This document shows, in pieces, positions 1 through 6,189 of a stretch of DNA of 11,263 bases. The stretch's first letter is position 1. Every line of letters begins with the position of its first letter. The stretch is from an uncultured Devosia sp. (lineage in GTDB: Bacteria; Pseudomonadota; Alphaproteobacteria; Rhizobiales; Devosiaceae). The notes below the pieces were generated by a model. It did not search any database and was not told where the DNA came from. It saw nothing but the letters and a program-made list of their open reading frames with translations. Where the stretch lies: the NCBI GenBank assembly GCA_913775215.1, contig CAJYKO010000228.1:1-11263 (forward strand). The letters are read 5' to 3'. The position numbers and the translations under genes are program-made.

Positions 1-95
1 ATGCGCATAACCCCGCGCTGGACGCGCAGCGCAGTTGCCGATTGACGCAGATCGACAATCGGCGGGAGATCGCTGTGTTGCCCGTCCTCAGCCAT
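1..95 (-). CDS. Partial CDS: N-terminus of probable MmcB-family DNA repair protein
   Basis: An ATG at 95-93 opens a minus-strand frame that stays open to the window edge and gives 31 residues. After a short polar leader it reads RQSATALRVQRGVMR. This resembles the start of MmcB (DUF1052) proteins, small alphaproteobacterial proteins with a nuclease-like fold linked to the mitomycin C response, which begin with a similar RQS-A-x-x-RG-V-x-R stretch. The frame overlaps the stop of the upstream MFS gene by 8 nt, which fits translational coupling at the end of the transporter operon. Only the N-terminus is visible, so the catalytic part cannot be checked. The family call is recognition from a short segment and could be wrong; that a gene starts here is better supported by the coupled start. 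Confidence 0.5.
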   Translation of the reverse strand, partial: MAEDGQHSDLPPIVDLRQSATALRVQRGVMR

Positions 96-1278
96 TGGGC
101 CCGAGTGGCTCTGGCGGCATGCCGTGCGGCGCCTCTACCTTTTTGGTGCCGAGGGCAAAGCTCGAAGCCCAGAGCCCAGCGAGCAGCAGCGGCAAACAGA
201 TGAGGTAGGACATGCGGATGCCGAGATATTCGGCGACGAAGCCGAGAAGCGGCGGGGCGAGAAAGAAGACGACGAAGCTCACCTGTCCGATGGCCGCGAC
301 GTTGACGGCAGCCGGCCGATCGGTGCGTTGGGCGGCGGCAGAAACGGCCAGCGGATAAACTGCCGAACAGCCAGCACCCATCAGCGCGAAGCCGACCAAG
401 GCCAGCTCAGGCGATGGTGCCGTGCCGACAAGCAGGGCGCCGCCGCTTGCCGCGGTCAGCATGACCATGGCGACATTGCGCGGGCCGAAACGAGCAACGA
501 TAGGATCGGCGGAAAGGCGCATAGCGGCCATGAAGAAGGCAAAGAGGGTCAGGCCCATGCCGCCGACAAAGGGTTCGACTGCAAAGACATTGCGCATGTA
601 GATGGCCGACCAATCGATCCCGGCGCCTTCGACAAGAAATGCGGCAAAGCCGATGAGGCAAAGGGGCAAAAGGCCCCAACTGGGGAAGGCGAAGCGGTGA
701 CCGGCATCGCCTTCGGCACGCAGCGGCTTGGGGGCCTCGGTCGCGCTGAAGAGCAGATAGCCGCCAACTACAAGCACGATCAAGGCGACGATGCCCTGAT
801 GCCAGGCAGCGCTGATACCAGACTGGCGGATCATGGCGCCAAAGAGCGCCGTGACGAAAAAGCCGACGCTCCAGAAACCGTGGGCGCGGTTCATGAAGCG
901 CTTGCCGGTTTGCATTTCGAGCCGGTCGATCTCGACATTGAGATTGATTTCGAGTGCTCCGGCCAAAAGACCGGTAACGAACAGCACCGCGAACATGGCC
1001 GGCGCCACGGGCAACCATGGAATTGTGGCCAAGAGCACGGCAGGGCCGAGAACAGTCAGCAGCGCCGTTCGCCGGAACCCAAGGCGCTCGATATAGGGCG
1101 GGCCGACCGTCAATGAAATCAGCGAGCCGATGGACATACCGATCATGGTGAGACCGAGCTGGCCCTCAGAGATTTGCAGATGGGTCTGGATGTCAGGCAA
1201 GCGTGCCATCAGCGCGCCCGTCGTCACGGCGAAAAGGAAAAAGCTCGCATAGATGCGGTGCTGGGCCTGGATCATCAT
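88..1278 (-). CDS. MFS transporter, YbjJ-like (second of a tandem pair)
   Basis: This 396-residue polytopic inner-membrane protein has the hydrophobic periodicity of a 12-helix Major Facilitator. After helix 2 there is a degenerate MFS motif A (about residues 59-70, IERLGFRR, with the usual Asp replaced by Glu). LEINLNVEIDR (109-119), HGFWSVGFF (133-141) and EGAGIDWSAIYMRN (217-230) match the pattern of the E. coli YbjJ type of MFS protein, whose substrate is not established. The start ATG at 1278-1276 overlaps the stop of the preceding MFS gene (ATGA), so the two are translationally coupled. A second in-frame ATG follows immediately. The same EGAGIDWSAIYMRN block and a QRTDRPA motif recur in the neighbour, so the two are probably paralogues from tandem duplication. 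Substrate and direction of transport are unknown. Confidence 0.9.
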   Translation of the reverse strand: MMIQAQHRIYASFFLFAVTTGALMARLPDIQTHLQISEGQLGLTMIGMSIGSLISLTVGPPYIERLGFRRTALLTVLGPAVLLATIPWLPVAPAMFAVLFVTGLLAGALEINLNVEIDRLEMQTGKRFMNRAHGFWSVGFFVTALFGAMIRQSGISAAWHQGIVALIVLVVGGYLLFSATEAPKPLRAEGDAGHRFAFPSWGLLPLCLIGFAAFLVEGAGIDWSAIYMRNVFAVEPFVGGMGLTLFAFFMAAMRLSADPIVARFGPRNVAMVMLTAASGGALLVGTAPSPELALVGFALMGAGCSAVYPLAVSAAAQRTDRPAAVNVAAIGQVSFVVFFLAPPLLGFVAEYLGIRMSYLICLPLLLAGLWASSFALGTKKVEAPHGMPPEPLGPNG

Positions 1279-2447
1279 GGCTTAACCTCATGAGCGATCG
1301 GCTTTTGGCCCAATGTATGGGCCGTTAAGAAGCCAAGGAGCACAAGGGGAATACCGACGCCGAAAACCCACTGAATGCCGAAGTGCTCAGCGATATAACC
1401 GAGGAGCGGCGGCCCTAACAGGAAGGCCGTGAAAGAAAACTGCGCGAGCGCGGCCACATTGATCGACGCAGGACGATCGGTCTGCTGGGCAGCTGCCGAC
1501 ATGGCGAGCGGGAACAGCGCGCTTGACCCAATCCCGATCAGCGCAAAGCCAAGATAGGCAACCCAGGCGGCACCGGCGAAGAAGGCCAGCAGCACACCGA
1601 TGCCTAGAAGGGTGAGGAGTACGCGGGCGACGACGACCGGGCTGAAGCGCTCGACGAAGCTATCGGCAAAGAAGCGAGCAACACCTTGCGAGCCGGCAAC
1701 GGTGGCCACGGCAAGGCCAGCAAAGAACGGCTCGGCGTCAAAGAGATTGCGCATATAAATTGCGGACCAGTCAATCCCGGCGCCTTCCATAAGCATGGCG
1801 GATAGACAGACGCCGACAAGTGCCATGATCGGCAGGGTCGGGCGGGCAAAGCGGGGCGGCTCTTCGTCGCTGCCGCCGGCACGGTGGGGGGCTGGCTGGA
1901 AGCGCCCGAGCAGCAGGAGCGTTGCGAGGATAACAACGGGGATCATCAGCATGAGATGGAAATGCACTTCAAGACCCGTTTGGGCGATGAAGGAGCCAAC
2001 GATGCCAGCAGCGAAAAAACCAAGGGACCAGAAGGCGTGCGCACGGCTCATGATGCGCCTGCCGATGGCGTGCTCGACGCGATCGGCCTCGACATTGATG
2101 ATGATCTCGATGGCGCCGATTGTTAGCCCTACCGGCACGAGCAGGAGGAAGAAAGCCAGTGGCGTCTGCGCCCAGCTGGCTAGAGCATAAAGGGCGGACA
2201 GCAGCGGAATGGCAGTGAGAAGGACGCGGCGATAGCCGATGCGTTCAACGAAATGGCCGGCAAAGGTGAGCGAGATCAGCGAGCCGCAGGCAGACCCGAT
2301 GAGCGCGAGGCCCAAGGCGCCCTCCCCCACCTGCATCGCCTCCTGGAGGTCAGGCAGGCGCGGGAAGATGCTGCCCATGCAAAAAGAATAGACAAAAAAC
2401 GCCCCAAAGACCTTGATCTGGGGCGGCAAATCGATGCCGAATCGCAT
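1275..2447 (-). CDS. MFS transporter, YbjJ-like (first of a tandem pair)
   Basis: This 390-residue membrane protein resembles the downstream MFS protein along its length. Shared landmarks are the motif-A-like segment HFVERIGYRR (about 65-74), IEIIINVEADRVE (113-125), AHAFWSLGFF (136-145), EGAGIDWSAIYMRN (221-234) and QTDRPASINVAALAQFSF. The central loop (about 183-202) is hydrophilic and is a likely cytoplasmic linker between the two six-helix halves. The start at 2447 has no strong Shine-Dalgarno, but no other start lies upstream of the first helix. Its TGA overlaps the ATG of the next gene by 4 nt. The gene probably heads a minus-strand operon MFS-MFS-mmcB; its promoter should lie in the 77 bp before 2524. 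Substrate is unknown; small-molecule efflux is possible but unproven. Confidence 0.9.
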   Translation of the reverse strand: MRFGIDLPPQIKVFGAFFVYSFCMGSIFPRLPDLQEAMQVGEGALGLALIGSACGSLISLTFAGHFVERIGYRRVLLTAIPLLSALYALASWAQTPLAFFLLLVPVGLTIGAIEIIINVEADRVEHAIGRRIMSRAHAFWSLGFFAAGIVGSFIAQTGLEVHFHLMLMIPVVILATLLLLGRFQPAPHRAGGSDEEPPRFARPTLPIMALVGVCLSAMLMEGAGIDWSAIYMRNLFDAEPFFAGLAVATVAGSQGVARFFADSFVERFSPVVVARVLLTLLGIGVLLAFFAGAAWVAYLGFALIGIGSSALFPLAMSAAAQQTDRPASINVAALAQFSFTAFLLGPPLLGYIAEHFGIQWVFGVGIPLVLLGFLTAHTLGQKPIAHEVKP

Positions 2448-2524
2448 GATTGAAAATGCTCTAGAGACCAGTCAGTCGCAACGCTAGGCGATTTCGACGT
2501 TGAGTGAAATAGGGCGAAAAGCGT

Positions 2525-3109
2525 TTATTGCAACGTTTGCATTGCCTTTCCGCTGTCATTAGGCTGGAACAGCTCATCGCGCTGGATCGAGATACCCTCA
2601 AGGACATGGCGGGTGATTTCGAGACGCCGGAATGGACCTCCCGGCCTCCCCGGCTGATCGCCGCGCCTCATGCTCGAAACGCGATTGCGCCGATCGGGGC
2701 CGAAGTAACCCGCAGCCTCGTAAAAGACGACATGCTTGCCGACCTGCCGCTGAAGCCGGGTCCGCAACGCAGCTTCGGATTGCGGCAACGCGATCACGTC
2801 ATCGAAACCGAGATTGATGCAGCCGATCGTCGCCTCGAGCGACAAATCCTCGGCGCAATAGACCATGGGCGAAAAACGGACGGCAGGGTTGGCGGCATAA
2901 CGGATATCGCGCGCAACCTGCCGCAGATCCGCAATATTTGGGACGCCGGAAAACAGGAAATAGCATAGTGGGGTGTCGCTGGCCTGCTGTGAGACCTGGC
3001 TCAGGCCGCGATAGCTTGAGACCCCCCTAAAGCCAATCTCACTGACAATGCCGAAAAGGCGCGACCAAGTCGCGTCTTGTGGTCCGACGATATAGGCATA
3101 GGCCTTCAT
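2525..3109 (-). CDS. Degenerate response-regulator receiver (pseudo-receiver) protein with GPDRR motif
   Basis: This 194-residue soluble protein has a first ~125 residues with the pattern of a CheY-like receiver. AYIVGPQDATWSRLF corresponds to strand 1/helix 1, LCYFLFSGVP (48-57) to strand 3, and GFDDVIALPQSEAALRTRL (101-119) to the strand 4-strand 5 region that normally reads GADDYxxKP. The key residues are missing: the acidic pair of strand 1 is Gly9-Pro10, the phosphoacceptor position falls on Phe53, and the conserved Lys before the cis-Pro is Leu108. Phosphorylation at the usual site is therefore unlikely. A GPDRRNR motif (137-143) follows, and then a polar tail; GPDRR-type motifs occur after receiver-like domains in alphaproteobacterial proteins, from memory. 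A G-rich stretch (3117-3122) lies about 7 nt before the ATG. It could act as a protein-interaction or scaffold domain. Its partner is not visible here. Confidence 0.7.
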   Translation of the reverse strand: MKAYAYIVGPQDATWSRLFGIVSEIGFRGVSSYRGLSQVSQQASDTPLCYFLFSGVPNIADLRQVARDIRYAANPAVRFSPMVYCAEDLSLEATIGCINLGFDDVIALPQSEAALRTRLQRQVGKHVVFYEAAGYFGPDRRNRVSSMRRGDQPGRPGGPFRRLEITRHVLEGISIQRDELFQPNDSGKAMQTLQ

Positions 3110-3200
3110 CAGAACTACCCCCGCATGTTCACCCCCGCGAATGCTAAAGGCGAGAGTCTAAAGTCTGGCTAACGATCGCGGTGGACGAGATTTGATGTCT

Positions 3201-3228
3201 TAAAAAGAGGCCGCCCAATGGGCGGCCT
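3201..3228 (-). terminator. Intrinsic terminator after the rlpA-like gene
   Basis: A perfect 9-bp stem AGGCCGCCC / GGGCGGCCT (3208-3216 with 3220-3228) closes a 3-nt loop. On the minus strand it is followed by CTTTTTA (3207-3201). It lies 27 nt past the stop of the rlpA-like gene and points away from it, so it should separate that gene from the downstream receiver-like gene. Confidence 0.9.
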
Positions 3229-3255
3229 ATATAGGGGGTATTGGAATTTAGTAGG

Positions 3256-3609
3256 TCAGTCCTGGGCGAGACAGACGGTGGTAGTGCCGCGATTGCGGAA
3301 CCCAAGTGCAGTGGCGGCGGCCTTGGACAGGTCGATGATGCGCTTGCCGTGGAAGGGACCTCGGTCATTGATGACGACTTCGATCGACTTGCCGCTATTT
3401 TGATCGGTGACTTGCACTTTCGTGCCGAAGGGAAGGGAACGATGTGCCGCCGTCATGGCGTTCTCGTTAAAGACCTCTCCCGATGCTGCCCGCTTGCCGT
3501 TGAAGCCGGGGCCGTACCAGGAAGCGCCACCACATTGAGCGTAAGCTGCAGAAGTTGAGAATGCGAGGGCAGCCGCCGCTGCGGCGACGAGAACGGCGTT
3601 TCTTACCAA
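3256..3609 (-). CDS. rlpA: RlpA-like exported double-psi beta-barrel protein (septal ring lytic transglycosylase family)
   Basis: This 117-residue protein has an N-terminal signal peptide (positive VRN, Ala-rich core, likely cut after AYA, residues 22-24). The mature part is almost entirely the RlpA domain: GGASWYGPGFNGKRAASGEVFN, TAAHRSLPFGTKV, and INDRGPFHGKRIIDLSKAAA. Glu45, His56 and Asp82 fall where active RlpA enzymes have their catalytic and conserved residues, so glycan-cleaving activity is possible. There is no SPOR domain and no lipobox, unlike E. coli RlpA. Cys26 and Cys113 could form a disulfide in the periplasm. The only plausible start is TTG at 3609-3607: the nearby ATG at 3617 runs into a stop after four codons, and no in-frame ATG or GTG lies close upstream. 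The upstream region carries clustered GANTC sites. Confidence 0.88.
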   Translation of the reverse strand: MVRNAVLVAAAAAALAFSTSAAYAQCGGASWYGPGFNGKRAASGEVFNENAMTAAHRSLPFGTKVQVTDQNSGKSIEVVINDRGPFHGKRIIDLSKAAATALGFRNRGTTTVCLAQD

Positions 3610-3735
3610 TGGTCCATGCTCACTGAAGTTATCGATGGACCGGTGAATAATGTGGCGGAACGGCCTGATTATGAGCGCTTTGCGGTGAAGCGCCTGATTG
3701 TTGCGTTCATGCCGCAGATCGGCAGCAGCAATCGG

Positions 3736-3795
3736 TTAACCATTGGCCCAGACTTGGCGGATTCTTAGAAACTGAATCTCAAGACTCGGGGAATC
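3736..3795. promoter_or_regulatory. Candidate cell-cycle control region: CtrA-like half-site plus four GANTC sites
   Basis: TTAACCAT at 3736-3743 matches the 8-mer CtrA half-site described in alphaproteobacteria. It is followed by GANTC sites at 3760-3764 (GATTC), 3774-3778 (GAATC), 3783-3787 (GACTC) and 3791-3795 (GAATC). GANTC is the target of the CcrM adenine methyltransferase, and GcrA-dependent promoters depend on such methylation. The region lies about 125-190 bp upstream of the rlpA-like start. The sites are seen directly; the regulatory role is inference. Confidence 0.4.
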
Positions 3796-3983
3796 TATGA
3801 CGTCAACGCCCGTATCGGTAAGAATTGGGAAACCACGTTGTTCAGTGTGACCATGACGCAACGGTTCCGCATAAGTTCTGGAAAAGCCCGGATTTGCTGG
3901 ATTCGAGCCTGTGAATAACGCGGAAATCCGTCTTTTTGGCAATTCAGGCGACGAATGTGGCAGGCAAAGTCGGCAATTGCGGC

Positions 3984-4015
3984 AAAGAAAAAGGGCGATG
4001 GATGAACCATCGCCC
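3984..4015 (-). terminator. Intrinsic terminator after the peroxiredoxin gene
   Basis: GGGCGATGG (3993-4001) pairs perfectly with CCATCGCCC (4007-4015) around a 5-nt loop. On the minus strand the stem is followed by TTTTTCTTT (3992-3984). It lies 32 nt beyond the peroxiredoxin stop and makes that gene a single-gene unit at its 3' end. Confidence 0.92.
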
Positions 4016-4047
4016 AGGTCAGTCAGGGAGAAGACAGGTGCCAGCGC

Positions 4048-4683
4048 TCAGGAGCGCGGCTGTGGCACAATGCGCAGATAGGGCTTCAGTTCCTTCCAGC
4101 CCTCAGGATACTTGGTCTTGGCCACTTCATTGGTCACAGCCGGGACGATGATAACGTCCTCGCCGCTCTTCCAATTGACCGGCGTTGCCACCTGATGCTT
4201 GGCGGTCAACTGCAGGCTGTCTATGACGCGCAGAACCTCATCGAAGTTGCGGCCGGTCGAGGCAGGATATTCGATCTTAAGCTTGACCTTCTTGTCCGGC
4301 CCGATGACGAAAACCGAACGCACGGTCAGCGTATTGTCGGCATTGGGGTGGATCATGTCATAAAGACGCGCCACTTTGCCTTCGGTATCGGCGAGCAGCG
4401 GGAAGTTGAGCGAAGCGCCCTGGGTTTCTTCGATATCCTTGGCCCAGCCGCCATGATCTTCAAGCTTGTCGACCGAAAGCCCCAAAACCTTGACGCCGCG
4501 CTTTTCAAATTCGGGCTTGAGCTTGGCCGTGTAGCCGAGTTCGGTGGTGCAGACCGGGGTGAAGTTCTTGGGGTGGCTGAACAGCACCGCCCACGAGCCC
4601 TCGATATAGTCATGGAAGTGAATGGTGCCCTCGGTGGATTCGAGGGTGAAATCGGGGGCGGTATCGCCAATCAGAATTGCCAT
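4048..4683 (-). CDS. 1-Cys peroxiredoxin (Prx6/AhpC-TSA family)
   Basis: This 211-residue cytosolic thiol peroxidase would reduce hydrogen peroxide, alkyl hydroperoxides or peroxynitrite. The signature HPKNFTPVCTTELG lies at 37-50, giving peroxidatic Cys45 with Thr42, and Arg122 (TVRSVFVIGPD) completes the catalytic set; His37 is also conserved in Prx6. Cys45 is the only cysteine in the protein, so there is no internal resolving cysteine and an external thiol must regenerate it. The C-terminal extension (about 165-211: TPVNWKSGEDVIIVPAV...KYPEGWKELKPYLR) is the usual Prx6 arm that takes part in dimer packing. The start is well supported: AAGGAAG sits about 7 nt before the ATG. It is transcribed alone, with a terminator downstream and a 272-bp divergent region upstream. 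I see no clear OxyR site. Confidence 0.95.
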   Translation of the reverse strand: MAILIGDTAPDFTLESTEGTIHFHDYIEGSWAVLFSHPKNFTPVCTTELGYTAKLKPEFEKRGVKVLGLSVDKLEDHGGWAKDIEETQGASLNFPLLADTEGKVARLYDMIHPNADNTLTVRSVFVIGPDKKVKLKIEYPASTGRNFDEVLRVIDSLQLTAKHQVATPVNWKSGEDVIIVPAVTNEVAKTKYPEGWKELKPYLRIVPQPRS

Positions 4684-4815
4684 GATGTTCTTCCTTTGCC
4701 GGTCAGCGCAGCCGTGTCGTTTGGAAGAGAATATCGTACTGCTAGCCGCTCGATGAAGGGGTGGCGCGCGAAACTCTTTGGCGGCCTTTTTGCACGAAAC
4801 GAAACGATATGCTCC

Positions 4816-4835
4816 TAGCGTGCCGCTGCACGCTA
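4816..4835. repeat. Inverted repeat in the divergent intergenic region
   Basis: TAGCGTG (4816-4822) and CACGCTA (4829-4835) form a perfect 7-bp inverted repeat with a 6-bp spacer. It lies between the divergent peroxiredoxin gene and the small secreted-protein gene, about 120 bp before the latter's start. There is no T-run, so it is not a terminator. It could be an operator or chance. Confidence 0.3.
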
Positions 4836-4955
4836 CAGCTCATATCCGCATTCCAACGAAGGGTGCTTTTTCTTGGGCGCCGAAACTCAATCTGCCTTTA
4901 AGCGTTGGCATTGGACAGTTTGAGTTTTTTGCAGATTTCATTTCGGAGATTTCTC

Positions 4956-5231
4956 ATGAAGGCCTCTATTCTTGCTATCGTAACCGCTTCTGTCCTGACA
5001 TTGGGCGCCGCATCGGCAGGCTTTGCGCAGGATGCAACCAATTCGGTCGCTGCCGATCCGGAAAAGTGCCTTATCGACCAAGGTGCCGGCGCAACGCCGC
5101 CCAATGAATCGCTCGCGTCAGAAACGACATCAGGCGACTCGGGCTCGTCGTCGAATGGGACACGCGCTATTGACGATCAAAATCCGGGCGGTTGCCCTGA
5201 CCTCGTGAACTCAGAGGATAGTGGAAACTAA
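4956..5231 (+). CDS. Small acidic exported protein of unknown function
   Basis: This 91-residue protein is read from ATG 4956, chosen because GGAGA (4945-4949) sits about 6 nt upstream and the product then starts with a clean signal peptide (MKASILAIVTASVLTLGAAS, likely cut after AGFA at residue 24). A frame open further upstream from 4905 would bury that signal. The mature part (about 67 residues) is Ser/Gly/Asp-rich, acidic and probably disordered, with one Lys and one Arg. It has two cysteines, Cys38 and Cys80 (EKCLID, GGCPDL), that could form a disulfide closing a loop over the low-complexity centre. I do not recognise a family. It is the only rightward gene in the left 9.4 kb and is convergent with the creA-like gene. 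A periplasmic or secreted location is likely. Confidence 0.7.
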   Translation: MKASILAIVTASVLTLGAASAGFAQDATNSVAADPEKCLIDQGAGATPPNESLASETTSGDSGSSSNGTRAIDDQNPGGCPDLVNSEDSGN

Positions 5232-5237
5232 GAATCC

Positions 5238-5268
5238 AAAGGCCCGCTTGAGCGGGTCTTTTCTTTTC
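5238..5268. terminator. Intrinsic terminator shared by convergent genes
   Basis: AAAGGCCCGC (5238-5247) pairs with GCGGGTCTTT (5252-5261), with one G-U, around TTGA. It is followed on the plus strand by a T-rich run (TTTTCTTTTC), which makes it strong for the small secreted-protein gene. Read from the minus strand, its T tract is only CCTTTGG, so termination of the creA-like gene is weaker. The T-rich arm abuts the creA-like stop codon at 5270-5268. Confidence 0.85.
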
Positions 5269-5789
5269 TACTGTACCATCACCGAACCCGTCGTCGGCTG
5301 ACCGTTCGGTTTACCATTCTTCCATGTCACATTGAGGCCGTTGAGCGGCACGACCGAGAGGCTCATCTTGCCCGAGCCTTGTTGAATCTGCCGGGCATGG
5401 GCGAGATAGATCAGTGAATTGTTGGTCTGATCATAGATGCGGGTGACACGGAGAGATTTCCAAATCAAGGAGCGGGCCTGCTGGAATATCTCCTGGCTGC
5501 CACTGGTCTTGATGTTCCCGATGGTAACTGGGCCGACGGCCGAACAGTCAAGTGCGGAATAGGACGGATCCTCAAACCAGTTTCCCTGGCTGATACGATC
5601 GATAAAAGAGCGATTAAAAAAGGCCAGATGGCACACGACGCCTTGAACATCGGGATCGGCTACCGCTTCTACGGAAATATCGTTGCCGGTCCAATCGACG
5701 CCGACATTGCCAACTTCATTGCGATTGCCGCAGGCGACAAGTGCCAGAACGGCCACAGACACAGCGGCGATACGGGTAACAATGTTCAT
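5268..5789 (-). CDS. creA: CreA family lipoprotein
   Basis: This 173-residue protein starts at ATG 5789, preferred over a frame opening 51 nt upstream because GGAGG (5800-5796) lies about 6 nt before it and the product then begins with a lipoprotein signal (VLALVAC, lipobox LVA-C, lipidated Cys20). The mature part matches E. coli CreA in order: ISVEAVADPDVQGVVCHLAF (38-57), DCSAVGPV (81-88), ARSLIWKSLRVTRIYDQ (105-121), SLIYLAHARQIQQGS (125-139) and SVVPL. Cys53 and Cys82 correspond to the conserved CreA cysteine pair and may form a disulfide. CreA's biochemical function is not established; in E. coli it neighbours the CreBC genes, which are absent here. The LVAC lipobox suggests membrane anchoring. 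A Gly/Asn-rich C-terminal extension (about 150-173) is extra. Confidence 0.9.
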   Translation of the reverse strand: MNIVTRIAAVSVAVLALVACGNRNEVGNVGVDWTGNDISVEAVADPDVQGVVCHLAFFNRSFIDRISQGNWFEDPSYSALDCSAVGPVTIGNIKTSGSQEIFQQARSLIWKSLRVTRIYDQTNNSLIYLAHARQIQQGSGKMSLSVVPLNGLNVTWKNGKPNGQPTTGSVMVQ

Positions 5790-5876
5790 GAGGTCCCTCC
5801 AAGACAACATAGAGATGGGACCTAAAGCCAAAGCTGGCAAGTCGCCGCTTAAACGATACTCGTTCGTCAGCCACGC

Positions 5877-6167
5877 TCAAACGCGATCAACATGGCCAAG
5901 GCTGCGCTCGGGATCGATGCGGTCCCGAACCATTTGCTTGAGCACGCGGCTATCGGGAAAGCCGCCATCGCGCTTGCGCTCCCAGACGAGCTCTTCGCCA
6001 AAGCGAATTTCGAAAATGCCGCCGGTGCCAGGGACGAGGGTGACCGAGGCAAGCTCGGTCGAAAAGGTGAATAGCAATTCCTGAGCCATCCATGCCGAGC
6101 GAAGCATCCAGTTGCATTGCGTGCAATAGGTGATTGAGATGGCGAGCCGAATGGCGGGGTCCGTCAT
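5877..6167 (-). CDS. SelT/SelW/SelH-like Rdx family protein (CxxC, cysteine form)
   Basis: This 96-residue thioredoxin-fold protein of the Rdx (SelW) family carries a redox motif YCTQCNW with Cys15 and Cys18 at the end of strand 1. In animal SelW the second position is selenocysteine; here both are Cys. Other landmarks are MAQELL (27-32), PGTGGIFEIRFGEELVWERK (46-65), GGFPD (68-72) and the family ending LKQMVRDRIDPERSLGH. The start is ATG 6167-6165, 22 nt past the glutathione peroxidase stop. A longer frame from 6257 would overlap gpx by 68 nt and add a Ser/Arg-rich leader without family likeness. It is probably cotranscribed with gpx. A thiol-redox role linked to glutathione or peroxide is inferred from the family and neighbour; the exact substrate is unknown. 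Confidence 0.92.
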   Translation of the reverse strand: MTDPAIRLAISITYCTQCNWMLRSAWMAQELLFTFSTELASVTLVPGTGGIFEIRFGEELVWERKRDGGFPDSRVLKQMVRDRIDPERSLGHVDRV

Positions 6168-6189
6168 AGCCTTGCCCACCCGGCTCCCA

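Larger units (their letters stand above)
3610..4047. other. 438-bp region without a convincing gene, upstream of the rlpA-like gene
   Basis: This stretch holds the peroxiredoxin terminator (3984-4015), a dense GANTC cluster with a nearby TTAACCAT (3736-3795), another GANTC at 3900-3904, and the 8-bp palindrome TGACGTCA (3798-3805). A short plus-strand frame (3616-3768, 50 codons) is possible but lacks a ribosome binding site. Minus-strand frames of about 70 codons give proteins without recognisable character. The leftward rlpA-like gene must have its promoter here. Confidence 0.6.

Noticed and set aside
124..1116. 330-codon open frame on the plus strand opposite the MFS gene
   Set aside because: It is antisense to a clear membrane protein and its product is Gly/Arg/Glu/His-rich with no family character. 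Long antisense frames are common opposite GC-rich genes.
3117..3138. Direct repeat ACCCCCGC twice, 14 bp apart, upstream of the receiver-like gene
   Set aside because: It is only 8 bp of low-complexity sequence, and one copy is the probable ribosome binding site. It is too short to support an operator.
3736..3942. 68-codon minus-strand frame in the gap between rlpA-like and peroxiredoxin genes
   Set aside because: There is no ribosome binding site, the composition is unconvincing, and it overlaps the GANTC-rich region.
4195..4818. 207-codon plus-strand frame opposite the peroxiredoxin
   Set aside because: Nearly all of it is antisense to a well-supported peroxiredoxin with catalytic residues, and it has no recognisable domain.
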